Shown here: positions 16,755 to 25,128 of the stretch, piece after piece
Position numbering within the stretch: position 1 is the stretch's first letter
How the letters are laid out: each line of letters opens with the position of its first letter
Assembly: GCF_029433095.1 (NCBI RefSeq)
Contig: NZ_JARNTX010000002.1
Span: forward strand, 992,001 to 1,056,000
Length of the DNA: 64,000 nucleotides
Reading direction: 5' to 3'
Origin: Hymenobacter sp. YC55
GTDB lineage: Bacteria > Bacteroidota > Bacteroidia > Cytophagales > Hymenobacteraceae
Notes under the pieces: model-generated
The model's input: the letters and a program-made list of their open reading frames with translations, nothing else
Database searches by the model: none
Told to the model about the DNA's origin: nothing
Position numbers and translations under genes: made by a program

Positions 16755-18035
16755 GTGCGCCATCTTGTGCTCCGCGAAAGTGCTGGTCTGCGGTACTTCA
16801 CTTTCTTCTATCTGTATGTAATGCAAGGTATTCCGGCGGGCTTCGGCTTGACGGCGGTGGTCAATTATCTGATAGGCAAAAACTTGAGTGCGGCCACGGT
16901 GGCTGCATTTTCGGCGGTTGTGGGCCTGCCTTGGGCCTTGCAATTTGTGTGGGGGCCACTGATTGACAAGTACCAGGAATCCATTATTGGGCAGCGCAAA
17001 CAATGGGTGGTGCTTACGCAGCTAGTTGCCGCGCTGGCCTCTCTTGCCCTGCTGCTCATCCATGACCCGGTGGCGCAACTGTCTTGGCTGAAGCTGGCTT
17101 TTGTGGTGCACAGCGTGTTTGCTTCCATTCAGGATGCTAGCGTGGATGCCATTGCCATTGCGGTGGTGCCCGAAGAGGAGCGGGGCCGGGTCAATGCTTT
17201 TATGCGGGGCGGCTTTCTGTTGGGTATCTCGGCCGGGGCGGCGGGGCTGTCGTGGTTGCTGCACCGCTACGGCTTTTTCGAGGCGGCTCTGGCGCAGTCA
17301 TTGGCACTGCTCTTTTTCACGGTACTCACCTTCTTCATCCGCCTCGACCGTACCGACCGGCTTGTGCCCACATTCGGAGCAAGCCCAGAGCCTCGTCGCC
17401 ACAACGACAACCCGCCGCTAAAATGGCTGTTTCAGGAGCTGTTTCGGGCTATTACGGCACCTCGCACGCTGCGGCTGTTTGTCATTATTGCCGTGGCGTA
17501 TCTGTGTTTGGGCATGTTTGGGTGGGCGTATTCCTACCACCTTATTCAGGTGCTGCACTGGCCCGATGGCGACGTCTCGATTCTGCAAGGCGGCTGGGGC
17601 ACCCTGGCTACCCTTACGCTGGTCATAGCGGGCGGTACGCTCGCCGACCGTATCGGCGCCGCCCGACTCCAGCGCCGCGTATTGCTCGGGCTGGGTAGCT
17701 TCCTGCTGCTGTTTTGTGGCCTAAGCTTTTGGTGGTACAATTCGGCGGTAGCTACCGTGGGGCTGTTGGTCTGGAACTTGGCCGACCCCAGCTTGAGCGT
17801 GGCCGCGCTGCCACTACTCATGGCTTTATGCCAGCCGCGCATCGAAGGTTCGCAGTTCACCACCTATATGGCCCTCGTGAATTTGTGCGGTGTGAGTGGT
17901 GCCTACTTCACGGGCTGGCTGCTGAAGTTTATTACCGTGCCCGTTCTAGGCCTGGTTTGCAGCGCGGTGGTACTTGGTTTGGTCTGGTTGCTGCGCCCGT
18001 CACGAGTATTGGCAGTGCCCGAAACCGCCGAGTAG
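16755..18035 (+). CDS. MFS transporter, AmpG/SLC33-like
   Basis: This 426-residue polytopic protein has about 12 predicted membrane helices and starts at GTG 16755. It begins with RYFTFFYLYVMQGIPAGF, a pattern of the AmpG-like branch of the major facilitator superfamily (muropeptide and acetyl-CoA type transporters). The loop between helices 2 and 3 carries WGPLIDKY, and the DASVDAIAIAVVPEEERGRVNAFM segment between helices 4 and 5 is also typical. In this branch AmpG imports cell-wall muropeptides, but divergence is large and the substrate here is unproven. Only 47 bases separate its stop from the convergent response-regulator gene. Confidence 0.85.
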   Translation: MRHLVLRESAGLRYFTFFYLYVMQGIPAGFGLTAVVNYLIGKNLSAATVAAFSAVVGLPWALQFVWGPLIDKYQESIIGQRKQWVVLTQLVAALASLALLLIHDPVAQLSWLKLAFVVHSVFASIQDASVDAIAIAVVPEEERGRVNAFMRGGFLLGISAGAAGLSWLLHRYGFFEAALAQSLALLFFTVLTFFIRLDRTDRLVPTFGASPEPRRHNDNPPLKWLFQELFRAITAPRTLRLFVIIAVAYLCLGMFGWAYSYHLIQVLHWPDGDVSILQGGWGTLATLTLVIAGGTLADRIGAARLQRRVLLGLGSFLLLFCGLSFWWYNSAVATVGLLVWNLADPSLSVAALPLLMALCQPRIEGSQFTTYMALVNLCGVSGAYFTGWLLKFITVPVLGLVCSAVVLGLVWLLRPSRVLAVPETAE

Positions 18036-18082
18036 CAGCTGTACACTCGGTTAGCAGTTGCTACCGGTTCACGAAGGCCTAC

Positions 18083-18727
18083 TCAGTGTAAGCCATGTTT
18101 GTGCGCAAATTCTACTAAGGCTGCGGGGCCATGTAGCTCGAGCTTGTGCATGATATTACGGCGGTGGGTACCTACTGTCAGTTCTGCTAAGCAGAGGCGG
18201 TCCGCAATTTGCCGAGTGGTGAGCCCCGCGCGCACCAGCCCAATAATTTCTCGTTCGCGCGCAGAAAGACGCTGCAGTACATGCGGGGACGAGTCGTTGG
18301 AGAGTTGTTGCGTAGCGGATTGACGGGTCTGCGGAAACGCCTGTTTGCCGGCATACACCGTCCGGATAGCCGTCAGCAAGCTATCGGCATCCGCCGATTT
18401 GGGCACGAAGCCGCTCGCCCCCAAAACGTGCAAGCGCTCCATGAGCTCCATTGTAGAAGCGGTGCTAAACACCAACACGCGCATGGCGGGCCATTGCTGC
18501 CGCAGGTGGGGCAGCAGCGTTAGGCCATCTTGGCCGGGCAGGTGCAAGTCGAGCAGCAGCACGTCGGCTGGAGCCGGATTCGGGGCGGACAGCCAAGCTA
18601 ACAGCGCCTCGCCCGAGCTAAACTGCCCGGCTACCTGCAAGTCGGGCTGCTCGGCTACCAGCCGTGCCAGCCCCTGCATGAGCATGAGGTGGTCATCCAG
18701 AATGAGTAAGCGGCAGGGCATAAGCAA
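18083..18727 (-). CDS. NarL/LuxR-family response regulator
   Basis: The protein has 214 residues. The receiver domain (about 5-125) carries the acidic pair in LLILDDH, the phospho-acceptor Asp in LLLDLHLPG (near residue 60) and Lys in VPKSA. The C-terminal LuxR-type HTH (about 150-214) includes LSAREREIIGLVRAGLTTRQIADRL and the recognition helix with VGTHRRNIMHKL. The start may be the first ATG or the third codon. It lies 125 bases downstream of the histidine-kinase gene on the same strand, which is very probably its partner. Confidence 0.93.
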   Translation of the reverse strand: MLMPCRLLILDDHLMLMQGLARLVAEQPDLQVAGQFSSGEALLAWLSAPNPAPADVLLLDLHLPGQDGLTLLPHLRQQWPAMRVLVFSTASTMELMERLHVLGASGFVPKSADADSLLTAIRTVYAGKQAFPQTRQSATQQLSNDSSPHVLQRLSAREREIIGLVRAGLTTRQIADRLCLAELTVGTHRRNIMHKLELHGPAALVEFAHKHGLH

Positions 18728-18852
18728 ACTGGTGAAATGATGTACTAGTGAGCAGTTGAGCTAGAAATTGTGAGGAGCAGCAAGGGCCCCAAACAGTAAA
18801 TTCAGCATGAAATTTTAATTCCCCAACTCAACAATTAGCTTCTGCCTCCAAC

Positions 18853-20796
18853 TTATTTGCTTGAATAAGGCAAGCGGACCACAATGCTAGTGCCTTTGTT
18901 GGTGCTATCAATATGCACTTGGCCCCGAAGATACTCGGCCCGCGCATATACGCCGCGTAGTCCGATGCCAGTACCGTTGACTTTCGGTTTGAAACCGTCT
19001 CCGTTGTCTTCCACCATTATTTCCAAGGTGTTCGGGTGCCGCAGCACTTGCACCTGCACCTCGGTCGCGTTGGCATGGCGCACCGCGTTGTTGAGTAGTT
19101 CGGCGGCAATGCGGTAAGCGGCTGTTTGCAAAGGCTGCGGAAGCTGGTCGATGCCCTCGTCGCAGAAGGTGCGCACCGTGGGGCTACCGTAGATGTTGAG
19201 CAGTTCGGCCAGCGCTCCCACCGACTCCGTCAATCCCCCCAAGCCAGGCTCCGCGGGTAGTACCGCGTGGCTGAAGGTACGCACCTCGTCGCGCAGATGG
19301 CGGAGCAGCAGCTCGGTATGGCGGCCTGCGGCAGCGGCTTCTGGCGAGCTGGCAATGGCTTGCTGTACGGCCCGGCCCTGCCAGGCCAAGTGCAAGGCGG
19401 CTAGATTAGGCCCGAGGGCATCGTGCAGTTCCCGCGCCAGCCGTTCCCGCTCTTCTTCCTGGGCCGCTATAAGCTTGGCTCCTTGTGCATTACGTTGCCG
19501 TAGCTGCTTGATGCGTAGCTGCGCGTTTTGGTGAAGTGTGTAGCGGAAACGACCTGTGAGCAGCGCACTCAATACCAGCAACTCGAAAAATAAGCCCCAA
19601 GCTAAGGCATTGGGCTGCATCAGGTGCAGGTTGGTGAGGCCAATGTGGTTGAACCAAAACAAGATGAACCCCGTGAAGAAAAAGAAGTACGTGAGGGCAT
19701 AATAGGCGGCTAGCCGGCGTCGGCGCTTGGTGAGCAGCGTTGCCAACAACACCACCCAGCCATACATGAAAATGGCTGCCAATAGCAGTTCACGGCCGCC
19801 ATTAAGAACCAAGAGCCCCATGCCGTGGCTGCGCGCTGCCGCCGGATACAGCAGCGAATACGCTCCAACGAACACCAGCGCCAGCGCCGCCAACACATTG
19901 CCGGCTTGGTACAACCGCGGCCAGCCCGCCCGCAGCCGCAGAAACAACTGCATAATGCGTACGCCGCACGCCACCGCCAGCAGCATGAAGTTGAACTGCC
20001 CGATACCCCAGAGCAGCTGGTAGGGGCCGGTGGACAGCATCAGAGCATCCAGACCATCTTCCATGAGCAGGAAAATGGTGGTGCACACCACGTACAACAC
20101 ATACCAGATATGAATCCGGTCGCGCAGAAAAGCGAACAGCACGAGGTTGAACAGCGCGCTACTGAGGTAGAAGCCCACCAGCCAAATCCAGCGTTTGTGG
20201 AAGACGTAATTCACTTCCCAGGCTAGAAAATCTTCGGTGGTCGTTACGTCGGTGGGCAGGTACAGGGCCCCAGCGTGGTGGTCGATGCGCAGGTATAGTT
20301 CCGCGGCCTCGCCACCAGCCAGCTCGAAGGGCAAGCACAGGCCCCGTGCCGGAAACACTCGCTCCTTGGCTGGCACCCGGGAACTAGCGGAGGCTATTTG
20401 CTGAAATTCCGTCTGGCCTTGCCGCCGGCAGTAGAGCGTAGCACTATCGGTGTAGTTGTACAGGCTCCACAGGAAGCGCCGTTTTTCAACCAGGGTATTC
20501 TTCACCACCAGCCGTAGCCACAAGCGGCGATGCACAAAGCCAAGGTTGAGTGTGCGGTGCCAAGGTCCAGCTTGAAATTTGCCGGCCTGCCACAGCGAAT
20601 CGGCGTGTTGGGCACTAGCCGGCGCACTAAAAGGCTCGGTGCAATACCGGTACGTTTCGGAAAGGTGCTTGCCGTTCGACTCTTTGAGATAAAGAGTATC
20701 TGCTACGATATGATCCTGCAATGGAGTTGCCTTAATAGCACTGCTACCCAAAAAACAGCCTATAAGCAGCCAAAAACTTAGTAAACGTGTTAACAC
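18853..20796 (-). CDS. Sensor histidine kinase with 7TMR-DISM input module
   Basis: The gene has a GTG start at 20796 and encodes 647 residues. A signal peptide is followed by a periplasmic 7TMR-DISMED2-type domain (about 30-180), seven membrane helices (about 190-400), a short coiled coil, and a HisKA_3/HATPase pair. The phospho-accepting His is in ERLARELHDALGP (near residue 456). The ATP-binding N box is AAELLNNAVRHANA, and the G region includes DNGDGF and GTGIGLRGV. DISMED2 folds resemble carbohydrate-binding modules, so an extracellular sugar or wall fragment is a plausible signal. It pairs with the LuxR-type regulator downstream. The divergent intergenic region should contain its promoter. 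Confidence 0.92.
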   Translation of the reverse strand: MLTRLLSFWLLIGCFLGSSAIKATPLQDHIVADTLYLKESNGKHLSETYRYCTEPFSAPASAQHADSLWQAGKFQAGPWHRTLNLGFVHRRLWLRLVVKNTLVEKRRFLWSLYNYTDSATLYCRRQGQTEFQQIASASSRVPAKERVFPARGLCLPFELAGGEAAELYLRIDHHAGALYLPTDVTTTEDFLAWEVNYVFHKRWIWLVGFYLSSALFNLVLFAFLRDRIHIWYVLYVVCTTIFLLMEDGLDALMLSTGPYQLLWGIGQFNFMLLAVACGVRIMQLFLRLRAGWPRLYQAGNVLAALALVFVGAYSLLYPAAARSHGMGLLVLNGGRELLLAAIFMYGWVVLLATLLTKRRRRLAAYYALTYFFFFTGFILFWFNHIGLTNLHLMQPNALAWGLFFELLVLSALLTGRFRYTLHQNAQLRIKQLRQRNAQGAKLIAAQEEERERLARELHDALGPNLAALHLAWQGRAVQQAIASSPEAAAAGRHTELLLRHLRDEVRTFSHAVLPAEPGLGGLTESVGALAELLNIYGSPTVRTFCDEGIDQLPQPLQTAAYRIAAELLNNAVRHANATEVQVQVLRHPNTLEIMVEDNGDGFKPKVNGTGIGLRGVYARAEYLRGQVHIDSTNKGTSIVVRLPYSSK

Positions 20797-21210
20797 GAGC
20801 GGTTTCTGTTAGTGATAAAACACGTATGGAAGGCATAATACAATACTATAGCACTAAATTAATATTTTAAGTGGTAGTACTTAGAATTTTTTGAGCATGC
20901 CACTGCAAGGCTGCTGTTTGCAGCCCAAGGAGCAGCTGGTCGCTGTATTGTTTATTAAGCTTAGCAAGCGTGCTTCTGGCTGCATAGCTCAAGCTTGCCA
21001 CTAATGCACACTAGGTGGTGCAAACCCTGTTGGCAGAAGGTTGCTACTGCAAAACCTATAGACGTTGTAACCACGCAATGGCGCTAGGTGCTAGTGACTA
21101 GCGCATGAGAATATAACCGCCAAGAAAAATGACTAGCTGGTTGCAACTCCTGGCGCGACAAGTGGCTCTTCCTTGGGAAGCTATATACCACGCACCTTTC
21201 GCTTTTATCG
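20797..21210. other. Divergent intergenic region
   Basis: This gap of 414 bases lies between the histidine kinase gene (minus) and the vWA lipoprotein gene (plus). It is AT-rich near 20820-20890 and should hold both promoters, but I see no strong TAnnTTTG element. A small hairpin GGCTGC-TGTTT-GCAGCC lies at 20909-20925. There is no supported gene. Confidence 0.5.
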
Positions 21211-22401
21211 ATGAAAAAACTTCTTCTCTCTTTTCTGCTTCTGCCACTATTGCAGGGCTGCGCCGATGCTGATGATAGTAGCGGAAGCTCTTCGTCGGGT
21301 TATAGTTTGACTGACGCGGGCCCGAGTGGACGTGTTGGGTCGGGCGGCTCGGGGAGCAGCAACAATCCCAGCGGTTCCAGTCAGGCTGGGGTAATAACGG
21401 CCGGTGAGTGGAATGATCTACGCAACTGGGGGTTCTGGCTGGATGTGCTAAAACGGCCGACCTGGACAGCCCTGCCGGCGCAGTGGCAGCTATACTCCAC
21501 CGAGCGCTACACTCTCACGCTCACCAACACCGCCGGGCAGCCACTAGCAGGTGCCCGCGTAACCATCGGAGCGAATCCCGCCTCAACGGGAGTTACCGCT
21601 GGGGTTACCGACCGTCTGGGCCGGGTCGAACTGTTTCCGACATTGTTTCAGGCTGCGGCTGCCAGCACTTCGTTGCCAGTACAGGTAAACTACCACGGCC
21701 AGGTGTTCACTCCCGCGCCCGTACCCGCCACCGAGCACCAAGCCACGCGGGTTGTTGCTGCCAGCCCAACGGTTTCGACGCCCGTCGATATCATGTTTGT
21801 GGTTGATGCGACCGGCTCGATGGGCGACGAAATCAACTACCTGAAAACCGAGTTGCGCGACGTAGTTACGCGGGCAGAAGCCCAAGTGCCCGCCGCTGAT
21901 TTGCGTTTAGCCAGCGTGTTTTACCGCGACAAAGGCGACGAGTACGTAACCCGCGCGCTGCCCTTCACCCAAAACGTAAACCAACTGCTCACCTTCGTGC
22001 AGGCCCAAGGCCCAGGCGGGGGCGGCGACTTTCCGGAAGCCGTAGACGAGGCCCTGAGCGTGGCATTGCAACAGCAATGGAGCACCGAGGCGCGTTGCAG
22101 GTTGCTGTTTCTGGTGCTCGATGCGCCGCCCCACGACGAAGACCGTACCCGCATCCAGGAACTCACGCGCACGGCTGCCCGCCAAGGCATCCGGCTGATT
22201 CCGATAACGGCTAGCGGCATCGACACCAGCACCGAGTTTTTGATGCGGACGCTGGCCCTGAGCACTGGTGGCACCTACGTGTTCATCACCAACCACAGCG
22301 GTATCGGCAACACCCACCTAGAAGCGTCAGTGGGCGACTACCAAGTTGAGTACCTCAACAACCTATTAGTGCGCCTTATCACCGAGTACAGCAAATCGTA
22401 G
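21211..22401 (+). CDS. Lipoprotein with von Willebrand factor A domain
   Basis: This 396-residue lipoprotein has a lipobox LLQGC at residues 13-17 followed by a Ser/Gly-rich linker. A short Ig-like or carboxypeptidase-regulatory-like beta region (about 95-170) contains TLTLTNTAGQPLAGARVTI. The vWA domain (about 190-390) has the metal-site motif DATGSMGDE near residue 198, a DxTxS-like variant of DxSxS, and later GGGDFPEAVDEAL and LVLDAPPHDE, which match the remaining MIDAS positions. Such proteins bind divalent metal and usually protein ligands. The gene stands alone, with its own promoter region and a strong terminator. It is not obviously linked to the vWA-like protein at 37349-38686. Confidence 0.88.
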   Translation: MKKLLLSFLLLPLLQGCADADDSSGSSSSGYSLTDAGPSGRVGSGGSGSSNNPSGSSQAGVITAGEWNDLRNWGFWLDVLKRPTWTALPAQWQLYSTERYTLTLTNTAGQPLAGARVTIGANPASTGVTAGVTDRLGRVELFPTLFQAAAASTSLPVQVNYHGQVFTPAPVPATEHQATRVVAASPTVSTPVDIMFVVDATGSMGDEINYLKTELRDVVTRAEAQVPAADLRLASVFYRDKGDEYVTRALPFTQNVNQLLTFVQAQGPGGGGDFPEAVDEALSVALQQQWSTEARCRLLFLVLDAPPHDEDRTRIQELTRTAARQGIRLIPITASGIDTSTEFLMRTLALSTGGTYVFITNHSGIGNTHLEASVGDYQVEYLNNLLVRLITEYSKS

Positions 22402-22419
22402 GAGTGCTGTTACTTGCAT

Positions 22420-22452
22420 AAAAAAGGCCTAGAGTATTTCTAGGCCTTTTTT
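22420..22452 (+). terminator. Intrinsic terminator of the vWA lipoprotein gene
   Basis: The 14-base arms AAAAAAGGCCTAGA (22420-22433) and TCTAGGCCTTTTTT (22439-22452) pair perfectly around a five-base loop and end in a T-run. The structure can work in both directions. Confidence 0.9.
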
Positions 22453-22670
22453 ATGTTTTCTACTTGCCGCTCGGGTCCGCGGGTACTCTATATGCACCAA
22501 TGTGTACAGCTGTTTCATGGCAATTAGCTGCTACCGTATATAAGCTATTGTTGAGCTTGAAAATCAATAGCAATAAAAACTAATGTTTAGCTCTGTTACG
22601 TTCATTGAGGTGAACTGCTTTCCGCGGCCACTTCAGCCAGAAAAATCCGGTCCTGACCGAGTACATGGCG

Positions 22671-22699
22671 TTGTAGCTGGTTGATTACATATAAATTTG
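22671..22699 (+). promoter_or_regulatory. Bacteroidota-type promoter of the exported methyltransferase gene
   Basis: TTG (22671-22673), an 18-base spacer and TAAATTTG (22692-22699) match the consensus. Transcription would start near 22704, after the frame's earlier start at 22697, so translation must begin at the ATG 22718. Confidence 0.65.
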
Positions 22700-22717
22700 G
22701 TTAGCTATTTTACCACT

Positions 22718-23410
22718 ATGAAATCCTTGTTTACTATTTCGCTGGTGCTGTCGGTGCTGTCAGCAGGCTATGCACAACAAGCTGCCTCGACCGCAAAGCC
22801 GGGCGCAAACCAGAAAGAAGCGAAGGAGATGGAGCGGCAGAAGTGGAATGCCGTGCTGACGGGAAAGGAAACGCGCGTATCGTTCAGTACCAATCCGAAT
22901 AAGCTACTAGCCGAAACGATTAGAGGCCTTCGGCCTGGCAAGGCGCTCGATGTAGGCATGGGCCAAGGCCGCAACACGCTGTTTCTGGCCCGTCAAGGCT
23001 GGGACGCGTACGGCGTCGATATTGCGGATGAAGCCGTGAATCTGGCCCAGGACAACGCCCGCAAAGCCAATTTGCGCATCACTACCTTTATACAGGACGA
23101 CTCAGAGTTCGACTTTGGCTCTAATCGGTGGGATTTGGTGGCCTTCATCTACGCGGGCGGGCGCCACCACGTCGATAAAGTGTACCAGAGCCTGAAACCG
23201 GGTGGCTTAGTGGTTATCGAAGGCTTCCACCGAGATGCTACCAAACAACGCAAGATTGGGGAGAACGTGGTTTTTGATACCGACGAGCTGAAAAAGCTAT
23301 ACACCGCCGCTGGCTTTACCATCGTGCGCTACGAAGAGAAAGTAGGCGTAGGCGACTTTGGTTTGCAGCAGATGCGGCTGGTGAAGCTGGTAGCACAAAA
23401 GAAGAAATAG
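22718..23410 (+). CDS. Class I SAM-dependent methyltransferase with N-terminal signal peptide
   Basis: The protein has 230 residues. The first 19 (MKSLFTISLVLSVLSAGYA, then QQ) look like a cleavable signal peptide, with no lipobox. The rest is a Rossmann-fold methyltransferase of the TehB/Methyltransf_25 type: motif I ALDVGMGQGRN at residues 77-86, the acidic ribose-binding residue in YGVDIADEAV, a motif around QDDSEFDF, and LKPGGLVVIEGF. Exported methyltransferases are unexpected because SAM is cytosolic. The signal may be real, with the enzyme acting outside or binding another ligand, or it may be an uncleaved anchor facing the cytosol. The promoter just upstream fixes the start so that the signal is retained. 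Confidence 0.85.
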   Translation: MKSLFTISLVLSVLSAGYAQQAASTAKPGANQKEAKEMERQKWNAVLTGKETRVSFSTNPNKLLAETIRGLRPGKALDVGMGQGRNTLFLARQGWDAYGVDIADEAVNLAQDNARKANLRITTFIQDDSEFDFGSNRWDLVAFIYAGGRHHVDKVYQSLKPGGLVVIEGFHRDATKQRKIGENVVFDTDELKKLYTAAGFTIVRYEEKVGVGDFGLQQMRLVKLVAQKKK

Positions 23411-23485
23411 TGGTTTGGTGACGTAGCAAAGGTGATGTTCAACTTGCGTTGCTAAAACATCACCTTGCCCATCTACCTTGCGCAT

Positions 23486-24388
23486 ATGCCTGATTTTCGT
23501 TTGCGCGTTTTCCAGTCGGTGGCCCGGCACTTAAGCTTTACCAGGGCCGCGCAGGAGCTTTATATCAGCCAGCCGGCCATTACCAAACATATTCGGGAAT
23601 TGGAGCGCAGCTACGGTCAACGCTTGTTTGAGCGACGTGGCAATCGGGTGTCCCTCACCGAAGCGGGCAACTTGCTGCTCACGCACGCCAACGAAGTGGA
23701 AGGGCTACATCAGCAGCTTACCGAGCAACTGCACAACTTGCACGGCGAAGCCGCCGGCCGCTTGCGCCTTGGGGCCAGCACCACGCTGGCGCAATACGTA
23801 CTGCCCGCCATCTTGCCCGGCTTCCAGCGGCGCTACCCCCAGGTGGAGCTGACCTTGCTCAACGCCAACTCCGAGCATATTGCCGAGGCCATCTTGGTTG
23901 GGCAACTCGATTTGGGCTTTGTGGAAGGCCGTTCTAAGAGCCGCGACCTGCACTACGAGCCTCTGTTGCCCGATGAGCTAGTAGCCGTGCGCCGGGCTAC
24001 ACCAGCGGGGCCACCCTCCGAGCCCATGCCGCTGGCTGAAGCCCTAGCCCACCCGCTGGTGTTGCGGGAGCGAGGCTCTGGCACCCTGGAGGTGTTGGAG
24101 TTTGCTTTGCGCGAACACAAAATCAAACTCGCCGACTTGCAAGTAGCCTTTTACTTCGACAACACCGAGGCCATTAAATCTTATCTGGAAGCTGCCCCCG
24201 CGGCCTTAGGCTTTGTATCGAGGCGGGCCCTGGAACGGGAGCTGGCCGCCGGCCTCCTGGAAGTGGTGCCGATACAGCAACTGCGGCTGCCCCGCAACTT
24301 CGAGGCGTTGTGGCTGCAAGGGCAGCCCCTGGCACGGCCAGCGCAACGGTTCCTGCTGTACGCGCAACAGCAGTTTCATACAACTTAA
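23486..24388 (+). CDS. LysR family transcriptional regulator
   Basis: The protein has 300 residues from the ATG at 23486; the longer frame starts at a TTG seven codons earlier. The N-terminal winged helix (about 1-60) shows FQSVARHLSFTRAAQELYISQPAITKHIRELE. The effector-binding domain (about 90-295) begins with GRLRLGASTTLAQYVLPAIL and has the usual two-lobe pattern. The target is unknown. LysR proteins often control a divergent neighbour; here the upstream gene runs in the same direction, so the target may be elsewhere or its own gene. A large hairpin follows the stop codon. Confidence 0.93.
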   Translation: MPDFRLRVFQSVARHLSFTRAAQELYISQPAITKHIRELERSYGQRLFERRGNRVSLTEAGNLLLTHANEVEGLHQQLTEQLHNLHGEAAGRLRLGASTTLAQYVLPAILPGFQRRYPQVELTLLNANSEHIAEAILVGQLDLGFVEGRSKSRDLHYEPLLPDELVAVRRATPAGPPSEPMPLAEALAHPLVLRERGSGTLEVLEFALREHKIKLADLQVAFYFDNTEAIKSYLEAAPAALGFVSRRALERELAAGLLEVVPIQQLRLPRNFEALWLQGQPLARPAQRFLLYAQQQFHTT

Positions 24389-24449
24389 AGCGCTGCTTCG
24401 CGGGCGGCAGAACAACGAAAGTCGTTCTGGGGGCCGCGAAGCAGCGCTT
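24388..24449. terminator. Long hairpin between convergent genes
   Basis: AAGCGCTGCTTCGCGG (24388-24403) and CCGCGAAGCAGCGCTT (24434-24449) pair perfectly over 16 bases; CAGAAC/GTTCTG can pair within the loop. It begins in the stop codon of the LysR gene and ends 20 bases before the stop of the small minus-strand gene, so it probably ends both transcripts, although no strong T-run follows. Confidence 0.7.
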
Positions 24450-24469
24450 CACATTATGCACTTGCTCTT

Positions 24470-24673
24470 TTATTCCTCGTCTTTAGCGCGGCTAGCGGGC
24501 TTTTTACGACCAGAACCGCTCTTTTTGCCGCCGCCGTCTTGCTTATTAACAGTGGCCCAGGCGCGGGCTTCGGCCTCTTCCTCGGGTACGCCACGCTTTT
24601 CGTAGCTCTCTTCAATGTGTTCAGCTTGACGCTTTTGCTTGTCGGTGTACGCCGACTTATCTCCTTGTGCCAT
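24470..24673 (-). CDS. Small charged protein of the 'plasmid stabilization'/KGG-like type
   Basis: This protein of 67 residues starts MAQGDKSAYTDKQKRQAEHIEESYEKR and contains VPEEEAEARAWATVNKQDGGGKK, a pattern I know from small proteins annotated as plasmid stabilization protein in many bacteria. It is highly charged, with no cysteine or hydrophobic segment, and ends in a basic Gly/Ser/Lys tail that could contact nucleic acid. The historical name is probably misleading and the function is unknown. It is monocistronic and convergent to the LysR gene. Confidence 0.8.
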   Translation of the reverse strand: MAQGDKSAYTDKQKRQAEHIEESYEKRGVPEEEAEARAWATVNKQDGGGKKSGSGRKKPASRAKDEE

Positions 24674-24821
24674 GATGCAAGAGGTTGAGTGTGAAACAAA
24701 AAGGGAGTAGGGTGATTTGCACTGTTACGATGCGCGAAGTCAGGTGTTATGTCGAGCTTGGCCTGTTGGTCGAGCGGCCTTGCCTATCTTCGCGCATTCT
24801 TTTTCATTTCCCGTTTCCGCC

Positions 24822-25070
24822 ATGCGCCAGCTTGCCGATATTCCGCACCCCGAGGTCAAAATCACGCTTTTTTCCTGGAATGGTAAGTACCTCATCAAGC
24901 TCGAAAAAGGCCCGCTCGAACAAACCTATAAGGTGAGCGAAATGGATGTAACCAGCGACGAAGAAGTCCGCAGTCTGCTCGACGAGGAGTTTATGCAGGC
25001 CGTCATCAACCGGTTTCAGCTCATGCACCAGGATTTGCAGGCCACCTTCGAGCGCCACGACATCTACTAG
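24822..25070 (+). CDS. Small conserved protein of unknown function (82 residues)
   Basis: I chose the ATG at 24822, which gives MRQLADIPHPEVKITLFSW, because the upstream 35 codons of the frame lie in a probable promoter area (a TATCTTCG sequence at about 24784-24791 resembles a -7 box). The protein has a beta-rich first half (KITLFSWNGKYLIKLE) and a helical second half (SLLDEEFMQAVINRFQLMH). There is no signal peptide and I recognise no catalytic motif. The frame and codon use look real. The next gene starts 58 bases downstream and may be co-transcribed. Confidence 0.7.
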   Translation: MRQLADIPHPEVKITLFSWNGKYLIKLEKGPLEQTYKVSEMDVTSDEEVRSLLDEEFMQAVINRFQLMHQDLQATFERHDIY

Positions 25071-25128
25071 CGCCCCTTAGCACCGCCCCTACGAGCGGCT
25101 TTTTCAGTGTTTACTGATTTCAATTCCG

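Larger units (their letters stand above)
22402..22717. other. Intergenic region with terminator and promoter
   Basis: It holds the terminator of the vWA gene (22420-22452) and the promoter of the methyltransferase gene (22671-22699). The stretch between, about 22460-22660, shows nothing else I can support. Confidence 0.6.
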
